41,520 nucleotides of DNA from Treponema sp. (GCA_024682655.1 JAIKYZ010000082.1:1-41520), one strand, 5' to 3'. Shown: positions 1 through 8,011, counted from the stretch's first letter. Notes: generated from the sequence alone by a model not told the origin. Numbers and translations are program-made.

Positions 1-180
1 ACAAGAAGGGCCGTCTTTTAGAGCTTGTAAAGTTCCCGGCCAACTTGTAACTGCTTCTGCATAAGAAAATCTTTGGGCTTTTGCATAAGGAATGCCTCGA
101 AAAACATTACATCCACTTTCCTGACTTCCACTTACTGGCCCACATTTAGTTTGTAAAGTAATCATAATTCCTTTAAACAT
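1..180 (-). CDS. Carboxylesterase type B, N-terminal fragment cut by the window edge
   Basis: Translating the minus strand from the ATG at 180 gives 60 residues reading into the window edge. They contain GPVSG, then NVFRGIPYAKAQRF, then a Trp and a DGPSC end. This is the standard opening of type B carboxylesterases / para-nitrobenzyl esterases (alpha/beta hydrolases that split carboxylic esters), where a G-x-V-x-G strand is followed by F-x-G-I-P-Y-A and a Cys near residue 60. The catalytic Ser, Glu and His lie outside the window. Neither the ATG at 180 nor the one at 165 has a well-spaced Shine-Dalgarno; AAAGGA lies only 3 nt before the second. A three-hairpin repeat begins about 40 bp upstream of the gene. 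The family is fairly sure from the motif; the substrate is unknown. Confidence 0.8.
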   Translation of the reverse strand, partial: MFKGIMITLQTKCGPVSGSQESGCNVFRGIPYAKAQRFSYAEAVTSWPGTLQALKDGPSC

Positions 181-220
181 TGTACAGGATTTTTTAGAAT
201 TTTTCTGATAAATAAGTTCT

Positions 221-341
221 TTAAAATCAAATACCGCAGGTTGTTTCAACAACCGAGGATATTTGATTCGCAATATAAGAGTTTCGCAAGAAACTCTAAG
301 TTAAATTGAATGGCGATATTTTAGCCATTCAATTTAAACCT
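221..341. repeat. 120-bp three-hairpin repeat, copy A
   Basis: One of three near-identical copies (others at 33901 and 34708), all in the same orientation. It holds three successive stem-loops. The first has arms AATCAAATA (225-233) and TATTTGATT (260-268) around an inner GGTTGTT/AACAACC hairpin. The second is an 8-bp stem AGAGTTTC/GAAACTCT (278-297) with a GCAA tetraloop. The third is a 12-bp stem (303-314 with 324-335) with a 9-nt loop. It lies 40 bp upstream of the leftward carboxylesterase gene. No coding potential was seen. It could be a small non-autonomous mobile repeat or a leader RNA; its identity is unknown. Confidence 0.9.
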
Positions 342-364
342 TGGGACAATTTTGAGTCAAATAA

Positions 365-411
365 AAAATCCCGCCCATTCCTGATTTTCAAATCATCGTG
401 AGCGGGATTTT
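365..411 (-). terminator. Intrinsic terminator of the perR-dfx-hrb/rbr operon
   Basis: AAAATCCCGC (365-374) pairs with GCGGGATTTT (402-411). Read on the minus strand the GC-rich stem is followed by a run of T. It lies 26 bp past the stop codon at 437, as expected for the end of the leftward operon. Confidence 0.85.
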
Positions 412-436
412 AACAAAGGTCTACTAAATATTTTTA

Positions 437-1651
437 TTAGTAGTTGTTTTCGCTGATTTCAAAGAAGGCTTTTGGATGTGCGCAAACTGGACAAACTTCT
501 GGAGCTTTTGTTCCAACTACAATGTGTCCACAGTTACGACATTCCCAAACTTTTACTTCACTCTTTTCAAAAACCTGCTGCATTTCAACATTATTCAAAA
601 GAGCGCGATACCTTTCTTCGTGGCGTTTTTCGATTGCTGCTACACCGCGGAATTTTGCTGCAAGGGCTGTAAAGCCTTCTTCTTCTGCAACTTTTGCAAA
701 TTCATCGTACATATCTGTCCATTCATAATTTTCGCCATCGGCTGCGGCTGCAAGATTTGCTTTTGTATCGCCAATTCCACCCAATTCTTTAAACCAAAGT
801 TTTGCGTGTTCTTTTTCGTTATCAGCTGTCTTTAAGAAAATTGCTGAAATCTGTTCAAAACCTTCTTTTTTTGCTACTGAAGCAAAGTAAGTATACTTAT
901 TTCTTGCCTGACTTTCTCCGGCAAATGCTGTCTGTAAATTTTTTTCTGTTCTTGTTCCTGCGTATTTATTAGCCATTGTTTTCTCCTCTGAAACTGATTC
1001 ATTAATTATTTTCTGTGAATTATCACTATCTTCAGCGCTTTGATAAATTGGTTCAAAATCTTCTGCGCTGTGTCCGCATAAAGGACAGGTAAAATCTGCT
1101 GGAAGTTCTTCTTCCATGTATTCATAACCACAGATTTTACACCGCCAACCAATAATTTTTTTAGAAGCTTCAATCTTAACTTTTGGCTTTACATTATTTT
1201 GATAATCTGCATAAGTCATTGGTGGATTTGCACTTGTAATTTCTGCATCCTCAACTTGAGCTATAAAAAGGGTGTGACTACCCAAATCACTTTTTGAGAG
1301 AACTTTACAAGTCAAAAGAGAACAGCTATTTGTAAGAATATAAGGACAACCATTTTTATCTGTTTTGTATTCATAATCTGCAAATTTATCTACATTTCTT
1401 CCACTCTGATATCCAAAATGTTTGAAAAGTTCAAAATTGGCACTTTTATCCAGAACCGAAAGACTAAAAACTCCACTTTCTTTGATTAAATCACAAGTGT
1501 AATTTTGATTTAATACCGAAATGGCAATTCTAATTGGATCTGATGCAACTTGAATACAAGTATTAGTTATACACGCATTTATTTTGCCAGCGCTCTTTGA
1601 TCCGAGCAGAAAAAGCCCGTAAGAAAGATTATAAAATGCCTTGTTATCCAT
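437..1651 (-). CDS. Flavin reductase / rubredoxin / rubrerythrin fusion protein
   Basis: 404 residues from the ATG at 1651, which has AGGAGC 7 nt upstream; an upstream in-frame start at 1681 lacks this. Residues 1-165 are an FMN-binding flavin-reductase-like domain. Residues 170-202 are a rubredoxin knuckle pair (Cys171, 174, 189, 192). Together these match high-molecular-weight rubredoxin (Hrb). After a polar linker, residues 226-360 are a ferritin-like diiron domain with E245 in AGES, the E-x2-H at E279-H282, and the E-x2-H at E341-H344. Residues 370-404 are a C-terminal rubredoxin (Cys371, 374, 387, 390). The last two parts form a complete rubrerythrin, an NADH-dependent peroxidase. The fusion would put electron donor and peroxide-reducing centre in one cytoplasmic chain. 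A ribosome-binding site and ATG sit exactly at the joint (see 974-988), so rubrerythrin may also be made alone. It is the last gene of the perR-dfx cluster. Confidence 0.92.
   Translation of the reverse strand: MDNKAFYNLSYGLFLLGSKSAGKINACITNTCIQVASDPIRIAISVLNQNYTCDLIKESGVFSLSVLDKSANFELFKHFGYQSGRNVDKFADYEYKTDKNGCPYILTNSCSLLTCKVLSKSDLGSHTLFIAQVEDAEITSANPPMTYADYQNNVKPKVKIEASKKIIGWRCKICGYEYMEEELPADFTCPLCGHSAEDFEPIYQSAEDSDNSQKIINESVSEEKTMANKYAGTRTEKNLQTAFAGESQARNKYTYFASVAKKEGFEQISAIFLKTADNEKEHAKLWFKELGGIGDTKANLAAAADGENYEWTDMYDEFAKVAEEEGFTALAAKFRGVAAIEKRHEERYRALLNNVEMQQVFEKSEVKVWECRNCGHIVVGTKAPEVCPVCAHPKAFFEISENNY
974..988 (-). promoter_or_regulatory. Internal Shine-Dalgarno and ATG at the Hrb-rubrerythrin joint
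   Basis: On the minus strand GAGGAG is followed by AAAACA and an in-frame ATG at 976. From there [14 protein letters not shown], a typical rubrerythrin N-terminus, begins, giving a 179-residue product. The Glu-Glu-Lys just before the Met in the fused chain is simply the Shine-Dalgarno translated. Spacing and sequence are near ideal. Confidence 0.7.
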
Positions 1652-1701
1652 TAATTTTGCTCCTAAAAAAATATATTTCAAAACCCGAATTTTTCAGGTT
1701 T

Positions 1702-2079
1702 TTATTTATTTGCCCAAAGTCCGTGAAGGTTACAATAAGCGTATGCTCTTACAACTTTATCGCCTTCTGCCAAGGCAAAGACTGCTTTTGCTTCCTGACC
1801 TGCTTTTAAGTTAATAATCTGCATTGATTTTTCTGTTTCCAAAGCAATCCATTCAATAAAATGTTTTTCTTCCATTGGATGGGCAACTGAACCAACAGCA
1901 ACTTCAACAAGATTTCCTTTTTCTGTTACTACAGGTACATGTTTTTCTACAGCGGCATCGGTAGTATTTGCCTTAATTTCTACCATTTCCTGTCCGCAGC
2001 AAATTGTATCTACGCCTGTATCTTTAAGCATAGCAACAACCTTTCCACATACTTTACATTTGTAAAATTTCATTTCCAT
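1702..2079 (-). CDS. dfx: Desulfoferrodoxin (superoxide reductase)
   Basis: 125 residues. The N-terminus has a desulforedoxin-type iron site (FYKCKVCG then TICCG, four cysteines in the Cx2C...CC pattern). The C-terminal part carries the superoxide reductase centre, with HxxxxH-type ligands in HPMEEKHFIEW and the closing C-N-x-H-G-L-W motif (YCNLHGLW). The family reduces superoxide to peroxide without making oxygen, using electrons from rubredoxin. The start at 2079 has AGGAG five bases upstream; an ATG two codons later is spaced too far. It lies between perR and the rubrerythrin fusion, whose peroxidase would remove the peroxide formed. A weak hairpin ending in T (about 1681-1701) follows the stop and may reduce transcription into the next gene. 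Confidence 0.95.
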   Translation of the reverse strand: MEMKFYKCKVCGKVVAMLKDTGVDTICCGQEMVEIKANTTDAAVEKHVPVVTEKGNLVEVAVGSVAHPMEEKHFIEWIALETEKSMQIINLKAGQEAKAVFALAEGDKVVRAYAYCNLHGLWANK

Positions 2080-2115
2080 ATCTTCTCCTATAAATACAAT
2101 ACTTTTGTATTCTTT

Positions 2116-2511
2116 TTAATGATTTTCTTTACAACAATCAGGACAGATTCCGTCAAAAACAATATTGTGATTAACAGATTGAAATCCTAATTTTCCAAGT
2201 TTTTTTTCGGTTTCAATTACCTGCGAAGGACAAAATTCAGGAACATCATAAACTTTATTGCATTTTCTACAATAAAAATGATAATGCTGAACTAAGGTGC
2301 TGTCAAAATGATCAGCTCCATCTGGAACCGAAATTCTAAGTAAATTACCGTTATCTACCAGAAGGTTTAAATTTCTATAAACCGTTCCCCTACTAATGTG
2401 AGGATCAACTTTTCTGGCTTCATCGTAAATCTGATCAGCGGTAGGATGACTTTTATTTCCATCCATGATGTCTAAAATTAAGTTTCTTTGTGCCGAATTT
2501 CTGTTCTGCAT
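2116..2511 (-). CDS. perR: Fur-family peroxide-responsive repressor (PerR-like)
   Basis: 131 residues from the ATG at 2511, which has GGGAG upstream; a TTG five codons earlier is in frame but less likely. The N-terminal winged helix includes the Fur-family signature HPTADQIYDEARKVDPHISRGTVYRNL. The C-terminal metal-binding part has HFDSTLVQHYHFYC, a Cx2C (CRKC) and a second CPDCC pair, matching the structural zinc site and the His/Asp regulatory metal site of PerR/Fur proteins. It is first in a cluster with superoxide reductase and rubrerythrin, which favours PerR over Fur or Zur; the metal specificity is inferred from that context. Likely autoregulated through the AT-rich palindrome upstream. 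Confidence 0.88.
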   Translation of the reverse strand: MQNRNSAQRNLILDIMDGNKSHPTADQIYDEARKVDPHISRGTVYRNLNLLVDNGNLLRISVPDGADHFDSTLVQHYHFYCRKCNKVYDVPEFCPSQVIETEKKLGKLGFQSVNHNIVFDGICPDCCKENH

Positions 2512-2569
2512 AAAAAAATCTCCCAAAATCGTAAATCCCAGGAAGAATTAACTTCCTTCCAACAATTAT

Positions 2570-2636
2570 AGAATAGCATGGAAATTTTGATTTGTAAATA
2601 GTAATAAGTCCTATTATTAATAAAATTTTATTATAA
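2570..2636 (-). promoter_or_regulatory. perR promoter with a candidate Per/Fur operator
   Basis: On the minus strand TTTACA (2598-2593) and TATTCT (2575-2570) are separated by 17 bp. Just upstream lies an AT-rich palindrome at 2614-2636 whose core AATAAAATTTTATT (2619-2632) is perfect. PerR boxes are AT-rich 15-bp palindromes of TTATAAT-type arms, so this is a reasonable candidate. Background AT content makes chance similarity possible. Confidence 0.4.
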
Positions 2637-2670
2637 GAGCCGCCGTTTTTTTTTAAGAAAAAAATTAATT

Positions 2671-3126
2671 CTACTCTGTTGATTTATAGTTCACGGTCAA
2701 TTTGAAGGGCATTTTTCCCGCTTTATAAGTTACTTTAAAATCTAAAAGTCCAGACTGGATTTTCCCCTGCAGAGAATAACCGGTAATCTGATAATTTCCG
2801 TCAGAGGAAGTAAATTTTCCAAGTTTTAATTCTTTTCCCTCTTCTATATCACTAAGCTCTACGTTTTTAATTTCAAAAGAGGCAACTTTCATTTTTTCGG
2901 AAAATACAAAATCTGGAAGAATAATATTTACATGATTTTCATCAACTTCTGTAATTTTTACAATTGGTTTTACATCTGGACCAGAAGAGCCCGGGCCTGA
3001 CTTTACTGTCATTGAATATCCAAAGGAAACTTCATATTCCCCAAAAATATCTCTTTCCTGGGCAAAAATAAATGAAGTTTCAAAAAAGATAAAAAGAATT
3101 GCTGTTAAATAAATGATTTTTTTCAT
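2671..3126 (-). CDS. Secreted calycin-like beta-barrel protein
   Basis: 151 residues from the ATG at 3126, which has GAGGG five bases upstream. Residues 1-22 form a signal peptide (MKKIIYL, a hydrophobic stretch, then FAQ before the cleavage site) with no lipobox Cys. The mature part is rich in beta strands. The stretch around VNIILPDFVFSEKMKVASFEIKN resembles calycin-like domains found in small envelope proteins of Bacteroidetes, where L-P-x-F is followed by a G/S-x-M and an I-x-V strand. It follows the double ATPase gene by 14 bp, so it is probably co-transcribed with the ECF transporter and may bind the same ligand outside the membrane. Family assignment is by memory of the motif and is moderate. 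Confidence 0.6.
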   Translation of the reverse strand: MKKIIYLTAILFIFFETSFIFAQERDIFGEYEVSFGYSMTVKSGPGSSGPDVKPIVKITEVDENHVNIILPDFVFSEKMKVASFEIKNVELSDIEEGKELKLGKFTSSDGNYQITGYSLQGKIQSGLLDFKVTYKAGKMPFKLTVNYKSTE

Positions 3127-3140
3127 ACAAACCCTCACAA

Positions 3141-4514
3141 TTAATTATTTATAATTCCATCTTGAATATGAATTTTACGGTCGCATAAAGCTGAGATACA
3201 TCTTATATCATGTGTAATAGTAATCATAGTATTATTTTCCTGACGATGAATTTCATTTAATACTTTCATCATTTTTTTCAGGGCTCCATAATCCTGACCA
3301 ACGGTTGGTTCATCAAGTAAAAGAAGTTTAGGCCTTTGAGCTAAAATTGCCGCAATTGTAACCCGTCTTTTTTGTCCTTCCGAAAGAGAATGGGGATGTC
3401 TTTCTAAAATTTCATCTAATTCAAATTTATGGGCAAGGTCCAGGGCGTAATTTTTATCTTCTGCGCCAAAAAGAATTTCATCTTTTACGGTGGACATAAA
3501 AAGCTGGTAATTTGGATTTTGATAAACAATGCCAACCGCCTTAAACCACTTTTTACCTGCCCTTTTACCAAATTTTGGGTTGATATTTTGGATTATTTGA
3601 CCTGAATCTGCTTTTTGTAGACGGCCAATTATACTTAGGAGAGTTGTTTTTCCACAGCCATTTTGACCGCAGAGTAAAATTCTTTCTCCCCGGTAAATCT
3701 TACAAGAAATTCCTTTAAGAATTTCCCTGCCGGCAAAAGATTTTTTTAAGTCCTTTATTTCAAGAAGACAATCTTCAAAAGATAATTTATTTTCAGCCTC
3801 ATCTTTTATTATGTCTGTCTGACTTTTTAAATAAGTCTCTTTATCTTTGATTTCTTTTACACTTTTATTTTCTAAAGACCAGATTTTATCAACATAAGGA
3901 AGAACAAGATCTAATCTGTGTTCAACAAGTAAGATTGCTTTTCCTTTAGTTTTTAAGTCAGTAAGTAAATCTAGTAATTTTTTTGCACCCTCTAAATCTA
4001 AATTTGCAAAGGGTTCATCAAAAATCAAGATTGGAGTTTCCATTGCAAGAGTGGAAGCTGTAACAAGTCTTTGTTTTTGACCCCCGGAAAGACTTCTACA
4101 TTTCCAGTCTTTTCCTAATTCCAAAAGTGGACACAATTGATCCAGGGAACTTTGAATTTTTTCTCTTTCAAAGCCTAAATTTTCACAGGCAAAGGCAATT
4201 TCGTCTTCAACCTGCTGATGAATAATTTGGCTTTCGGCATTTTGTAAAACTGAGCCTACTTTTCTGGAAATCTGGCTCATAGTCTTTCCGTTTATATTTT
4301 CGCCGTCGATTAAAATATCCCCTTCAATCTGACCAGAAATAACTCTTGGAATTACCCCGTTGATTAGGGAGAGGAGAGTTGATTTTCCACAGCCAGAAAA
4401 ACCCGAAAGTAAGGTAATTTCCCCGTAATTAATCTGCATTTTAAGATTTTCTAAAATATTTTGAGGAGAATTAAAATATCTGAAGGATTTTAAATCAATT
4501 TCAACTGCTTTCAT
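3141..4514 (-). CDS. ECF transporter energy-coupling protein with two fused ATPase domains
   Basis: 457 residues with two complete ABC ATPase domains. Domain 1 has Walker A SGFSGCGKST (about residues 38-47), signature LSGGQKQR and Walker B ILIFDEP. Domain 2 begins near residue 247 and has Walker A CGQNGCGKTT, signature LSEGQKRR (the second Gly changed to Glu, common in one half of such pairs) and Walker B LLLLDEP, then an ITHD H-loop. Separate A and A' subunits are usual in ECF transporters; here they are one chain, as in YkoD-type proteins. The start overlaps the end of the T-component gene by 4 bp, indicating translational coupling. It powers uptake of a vitamin-like or other small substrate with the two membrane genes upstream. 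Confidence 0.92.
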   Translation of the reverse strand: MKAVEIDLKSFRYFNSPQNILENLKMQINYGEITLLSGFSGCGKSTLLSLINGVIPRVISGQIEGDILIDGENINGKTMSQISRKVGSVLQNAESQIIHQQVEDEIAFACENLGFEREKIQSSLDQLCPLLELGKDWKCRSLSGGQKQRLVTASTLAMETPILIFDEPFANLDLEGAKKLLDLLTDLKTKGKAILLVEHRLDLVLPYVDKIWSLENKSVKEIKDKETYLKSQTDIIKDEAENKLSFEDCLLEIKDLKKSFAGREILKGISCKIYRGERILLCGQNGCGKTTLLSIIGRLQKADSGQIIQNINPKFGKRAGKKWFKAVGIVYQNPNYQLFMSTVKDEILFGAEDKNYALDLAHKFELDEILERHPHSLSEGQKRRVTIAAILAQRPKLLLLDEPTVGQDYGALKKMMKVLNEIHRQENNTMITITHDIRCISALCDRKIHIQDGIINN

Positions 4515-5206
4515 TTAATCACCAGCCCGGCCAAAAGACAGCCTGCAAAAATCACTATAAAAATCAGAGAAAAAATAATATCCGAGCCTTTTATTTTGAT
4601 TGATTTATAGTTTGTTGCCTTAATGTCAGGACAAATAAAGGCCCTGGTTTCTACCGATAAAGTTAAGGTATCTGAAATATTAACCAGTCTTACAATTAAA
4701 GGAATCAAAAAAGCCCTGTAAATAACCTGGGGTTTCCAAAAAGAAGTTGCTCCCCTGGTTTTCATGGCATTTTTAATCTGATTAATTTCTGAATTTAAAA
4801 CCGGAATAAAAGAAAGGGTGATTAACATTCCCAAAGTTACCAGTCTTGGACAATGTAAATCCGATAAATTTCTAACCAGATTTACAGGTGGAAGAGAAAG
4901 TCCTGGAATAACTGCAATTACAAGTCCTCCCAGGCGAACTGCCATCTGAATTACAAATTCAAGGTTTCTTCCGCTGGAAAAATAAAAAATCACCGAAAAA
5001 ATTGTCTGATAAATTATAAAAAATGGAAGAATTTTTAAACAACTTTTCCAGTAACCAAAAAAGAAGAAAGAAATATAAACTGCCGCCAGAAAAATCGGGC
5101 CAAAAGGAGATCTAGCCATTAATAAAGAGCCCAGAAAAATCAAAAAAGAGGCAGAAATACTTATTAAGGGGTAAAGTGGATTTTTGACGTGAAAAGCGTC
5201 TATCAT
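4511..5206 (-). CDS. ecfT: ECF transporter transmembrane (T) component
   Basis: 231 residues, with about five hydrophobic segments spread from residue 10 to the C-terminus. Two short basic motifs, MKTRGA (about 150) and VETRAF (about 190), match the paired A-R-G-type coupling motifs with which EcfT contacts the two ATPases. It overlaps the S-component gene by 4 bp and the ATPase gene by 4 bp, so the three are one translationally coupled unit. Confidence 0.88.
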   Translation of the reverse strand: MIDAFHVKNPLYPLISISASFLIFLGSLLMARSPFGPIFLAAVYISFFFFGYWKSCLKILPFFIIYQTIFSVIFYFSSGRNLEFVIQMAVRLGGLVIAVIPGLSLPPVNLVRNLSDLHCPRLVTLGMLITLSFIPVLNSEINQIKNAMKTRGATSFWKPQVIYRAFLIPLIVRLVNISDTLTLSVETRAFICPDIKATNYKSIKIKGSDIIFSLIFIVIFAGCLLAGLVIK

Positions 5207-5763
5207 TGTTTTAATACTCCGGCCTTTGTTAATTCTTTTGAAATTTTAATTCCCAAAAATGAACCCAGGGCAGCCACTAAAATTGAAGCCAATACAAAAA
5301 CCAGGGCCAGAATCTGAAATCCCTGTCCAAAGAAAAGATCAAACATTTCTTTAGAAAATAAGCGGTAGTAAAGAGCATTAAAAGGAAGTGTCATTGGAAT
5401 AAGAAGCCAGCTGGCAAAAAATACAGCCTTATTTGATTTATATCCCCTAAAAATCAAAATTATCAGAATTTCTAGGATAAGGCCTGTTAAAAGACTTGAA
5501 ACAAACATTACTGGCGCCATAAAAAGTTCAAAAAGGCCCGTAAATAAAGAGAAAAATAAAATACTTCCTGTTTTTCTAACTTTCATCAAAGCAATAGCAG
5601 GAAAAAGTGAAAATTGGAAAGCGGTTACAAGCTGGGCAAGACCAAAAATGTATATGTGGGAAACAATTGCCATTACCGCAGCGGTACACAAAGCTACTGC
5701 CGAAATTATGGCAAGAAAAATAATATCTTTTACTGTGAATTTTTCAAATATTTTATCAGACAT
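5203..5763 (-). CDS. ECF transporter substrate-binding (S) component, substrate unknown
   Basis: 186 residues with six likely membrane helices (near 13-33, 37-55, 62-80, 83-105, 110-130 and 148-170). First gene of a tightly overlapping S-T-AA operon, which is the main reason for the call. Gene order and the fused ATPase resemble the thiamine-precursor ykoEDC type, but the sequence alone does not let me name the substrate. An operator-like palindrome, GTTAG-N6-CTAAC, lies 30 bp upstream. Start at 5763 (MSDKIFEK) follows AGAGG with suitable spacing. Confidence 0.72.
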   Translation of the reverse strand: MSDKIFEKFTVKDIIFLAIISAVALCTAAVMAIVSHIYIFGLAQLVTAFQFSLFPAIALMKVRKTGSILFFSLFTGLFELFMAPVMFVSSLLTGLILEILIILIFRGYKSNKAVFFASWLLIPMTLPFNALYYRLFSKEMFDLFFGQGFQILALVFVLASILVAALGSFLGIKISKELTKAGVLKQ

Positions 5764-5780
5764 AAAAACCTCTAAGCTGG

Positions 5781-5809
5781 AATATAATAAAAGTTAGGCC
5801 ATTCTAACA
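5781..5809 (-). promoter_or_regulatory. Operator GTTAG-N6-CTAAC in the ECF operon promoter
   Basis: GTTAGGCCATTCTAAC (5793-5808) is an inverted repeat of the same form found at xylA (two copies) and pyrK-pyrD. On the minus strand a -10-like TATATT (5786-5781) or TATTAT (5789-5784) lies just downstream, so the site would cover the -35 region. A lone GTTAG half-site is also present about 28 bp further upstream. Confidence 0.55.
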
Positions 5810-5860
5810 GATTAAAAAATATTTGTCTAACAAATGAAATTTTTGGACTGAGGATAAAAA

Positions 5861-6538
5861 TTATTGATTAATTGATTTATAAAGCATGCAGGGACGTCCA
5901 CCAGTTTCGTAGTTTATATCCTCTACCAGCAATTTTTGTTCAAGCAGATAAGTCAGGTAATGGCGAACCGTAACAATCGAAAGTCCCAGTTTTTCTGCAA
6001 TCATATCTCCGCTATGCCAGCCTTTATTTTCTTCAAAATAAGTTTGCATTAATTTAAGAGTTTTTTTCTGAATTCCCTTTGGATAATCTTTTTCCTTTTG
6101 TTTAAGATTGTTTGAAATGATATTATCTACACTTCTTTGATCTAACACAGTGTTTGCCTTTAAGGCTTTATTTTTTGAAGCAAATTTTTCCAGGGCCACC
6201 TGAAATCTTTCGTAGGCAAAGGGTTTAATTAAATAATCAATAACTCCCAGGTGCATAGTTTCTTCCAGGGTTGAAGCATCGTTTGCGGCAGTTACCATTA
6301 TTACTTCAGATTTGATTTTTAATTCACGGATTTTTTTTAGGGTTTCAACCCCGGTCATTACAGGCATAAAAACATCCAGAACAATTAAATCAACAGAATT
6401 TGACTGTAAAAATTCTATTGCCTCCTGACCGTTTCTGCAGGTAGCAATAACCGAAAAATCTTTATTTTTACAAATGTACTGTTCATTAATCATGGCAACC
6501 ATTGGGTCGTCTTCGACTATAAGAACTTTGTAAGCCAT
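5861..6538 (-). CDS. Response regulator of the CitB/DcuR/MalR type
   Basis: 225 residues from the ATG at 6538 with GAGAGG upstream. Residues 1-120 are a CheY-like receiver with the acidic pair (E9, D10), phospho-acceptor D55 in LIVLDVFMP and the Lys in IKPF. The C-terminal 90 residues hold a helix-turn-helix (LGLSIVTVRHYLTYLLEQ) followed by a short basic wing ending GRPCMLYK, typical of regulators paired with CitA/DcuS kinases that sense carboxylates or similar metabolites. It follows the kinase gene by 40 bp and is probably the second gene of that operon. Target genes are unknown; the ECF operon immediately downstream is a candidate by proximity only. Confidence 0.9.
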   Translation of the reverse strand: MAYKVLIVEDDPMVAMINEQYICKNKDFSVIATCRNGQEAIEFLQSNSVDLIVLDVFMPVMTGVETLKKIRELKIKSEVIMVTAANDASTLEETMHLGVIDYLIKPFAYERFQVALEKFASKNKALKANTVLDQRSVDNIISNNLKQKEKDYPKGIQKKTLKLMQTYFEENKGWHSGDMIAEKLGLSIVTVRHYLTYLLEQKLLVEDINYETGGRPCMLYKSINQ

Positions 6539-6578
6539 CAAAAACCTCTCTTTTAAGAACTGATGCTTTCTAAAAAAC

Positions 6579-7829
6579 TTACTTAAACCTTATCATAAAA
6601 GAGCTGCCTTTTCCAACTTGTGATTCCAAAGTAATTGAACCTCCAAGACTTTCGACCAGCTGCTTTGTATGATATAAACCTACCCCGCGTCCACTTCCCT
6701 TTGTGGAAAATCCATTTTCAAAGATTTTTTCCTTTATCTCGTCTGGAACGCCAGGGCCTGTATCTTTTACTGTAATTAATAATTCTCCTGCTTTTGTAAA
6801 AACTCCAAAAGTCAATTCTTTGCTTTTTTCGCAGGAAGAAGCGGTATTCATTGCATCAAGAGCATTATCTATAAGATTTCCTGTAATAGTTACCAAAGCT
6901 TCTGAAGGAATATCAATATCACTGGATTTAAAGGTAATTCCTTCCTGTAAAATGAATTTTACATTACATTCAGAAGCCCGGGCAATTTTACCAATTAATA
7001 AAGCTGCAAAAGAAGAATTATCAATTGTGTTCATAACCTTACTAACAGTTTCTCTTTGAATTATTGAAATATTTTCTATGTAAGAAACGGCCTTATCGTA
7101 CTGACCTATTTGAATTAATCCCAAAATTACATGTAATTTATTTGTAAAATCATGATTATTTGCCCTCATTGAATCAACAAGGAATTTAGTTCCTTCAAAA
7201 TCTTTTGTGAACTCCATAAATTCTCTTTTGATTTTTTTAAAAAGGTAGGCAGAAATAATAAGTTCAAGAATAACGGCAATCAAAACTACAATCACAAACA
7301 TGCTGATAGTTCTAACTGTGACAGAAAACATAGAAGTTTTAAGTCTGATTGTCATAATAAAACCTGAATATTTTCCAAGGGAATCATAAATTGCAGAGTA
7401 AGTTCTTCTTTGTGGACCAGAGGGGCCCTTATTATCTTCTGTGTAATAACCTTTTGGATGAGAAGCAAAATCTGGGTAAGTTCCATCGTACTGAGTATTA
7501 ATTAAAAAGTGATTTGTATGGTAAATTCGGTTGTTATAATTATCGACTATGGAAATTACATCTACATCCGGGATTTCTGCCACAATAGAATCCATATAAT
7601 CGCATAATTCTTCCTGACTATAATCTTTTGTAAAATAATATAACCTTGTAATTAAGTCTGAAGTATCCTGTAAACTCTGATCAAAAGCCTTTTTATTAGA
7701 ATTAATATTGATTAGGGCTCCGCCAATTGTCAAAAGTACAGTTGTTACAATTATCAAAATCAACTGACTTCTCTGAATCTCTTTACGGATAGAATACAAT
7801 TTTCCTCTATTATTAGCTTTCTTTTCCAT
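6579..7829 (-). CDS. Sensor histidine kinase of the CitA/DcuS type
   Basis: 416 residues. Membrane helices near 21-43 and 170-195 flank an extracytoplasmic sensor region of about 120 residues with a PDC/PAS-like beta pattern (VDVISIVDNYNNRIYHTNH, then GKYSGFIMTIRL). The phospho-acceptor is His226 in NNHDFTNKLHVILGLIQ, a Spo0B-like H-box characteristic of this kinase family. The catalytic domain shows N (NLIDNALDAM), G1 (DTGPGVP) and G2 (GRGVGLYHTKQLV) boxes. Start at 7829 has no Shine-Dalgarno; a -10-like TATAGT lies 6 bp upstream, suggesting a leaderless mRNA. The ligand is not evident. Confidence 0.92.
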   Translation of the reverse strand: MEKKANNRGKLYSIRKEIQRSQLILIIVTTVLLTIGGALININSNKKAFDQSLQDTSDLITRLYYFTKDYSQEELCDYMDSIVAEIPDVDVISIVDNYNNRIYHTNHFLINTQYDGTYPDFASHPKGYYTEDNKGPSGPQRRTYSAIYDSLGKYSGFIMTIRLKTSMFSVTVRTISMFVIVVLIAVILELIISAYLFKKIKREFMEFTKDFEGTKFLVDSMRANNHDFTNKLHVILGLIQIGQYDKAVSYIENISIIQRETVSKVMNTIDNSSFAALLIGKIARASECNVKFILQEGITFKSSDIDIPSEALVTITGNLIDNALDAMNTASSCEKSKELTFGVFTKAGELLITVKDTGPGVPDEIKEKIFENGFSTKGSGRGVGLYHTKQLVESLGGSITLESQVGKGSSFMIRFK

Positions 7830-7835
7830 ACCAAC

Positions 7836-7844
7836 ACTATAACA
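7836..7844 (-). promoter_or_regulatory. Extended -10 promoter abutting the kinase start codon
   Basis: On the minus strand TG-T-TATAGT (TATAGT at 7841-7836) is followed by 6 bases and then the ATG at 7829. With transcription starting about 7 nt after a -10 box, the mRNA would begin at or next to the ATG. No Shine-Dalgarno is present. The same layout is seen at 35884. Confidence 0.5.
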
Positions 7845-7960
7845 TTAAAAAAACTTTTAAAAAGCTTTTTTAAGTTAAAAAAATTTTATAAGTATAAAAA
7901 ATATTTTTAAAACTTTCTTAAAATTTCTTTTTTTTTGAGGGAACGCTAGTATGTAGCCGT

Positions 7961-7997
7961 GAGTTGGAAGGAAGGAGAAATAAATAATTCCAAACTC
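7961..7997 (+). promoter_or_regulatory. Leader hairpin upstream of the PQ-loop/SGNH gene
   Basis: GAGTTGGAA (7961-7969) pairs with TTCCAAACTC (7988-7997) with one bulge. The loop contains AAGGAG, while the true Shine-Dalgarno GGGAG (7998-8002) directly follows the stem. Such a fold could modulate ribosome access. Low certainty. Confidence 0.3.
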
Positions 7998-8011
7998 GGG
8001 AGATAATTGAA

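Noticed and set aside
221..341. Integron attC site
   Set aside because: One copy has GTTAAAT next to the third stem but the matching RYYYAAC end is missing, copy B loses the GTT, and no integrase is present.
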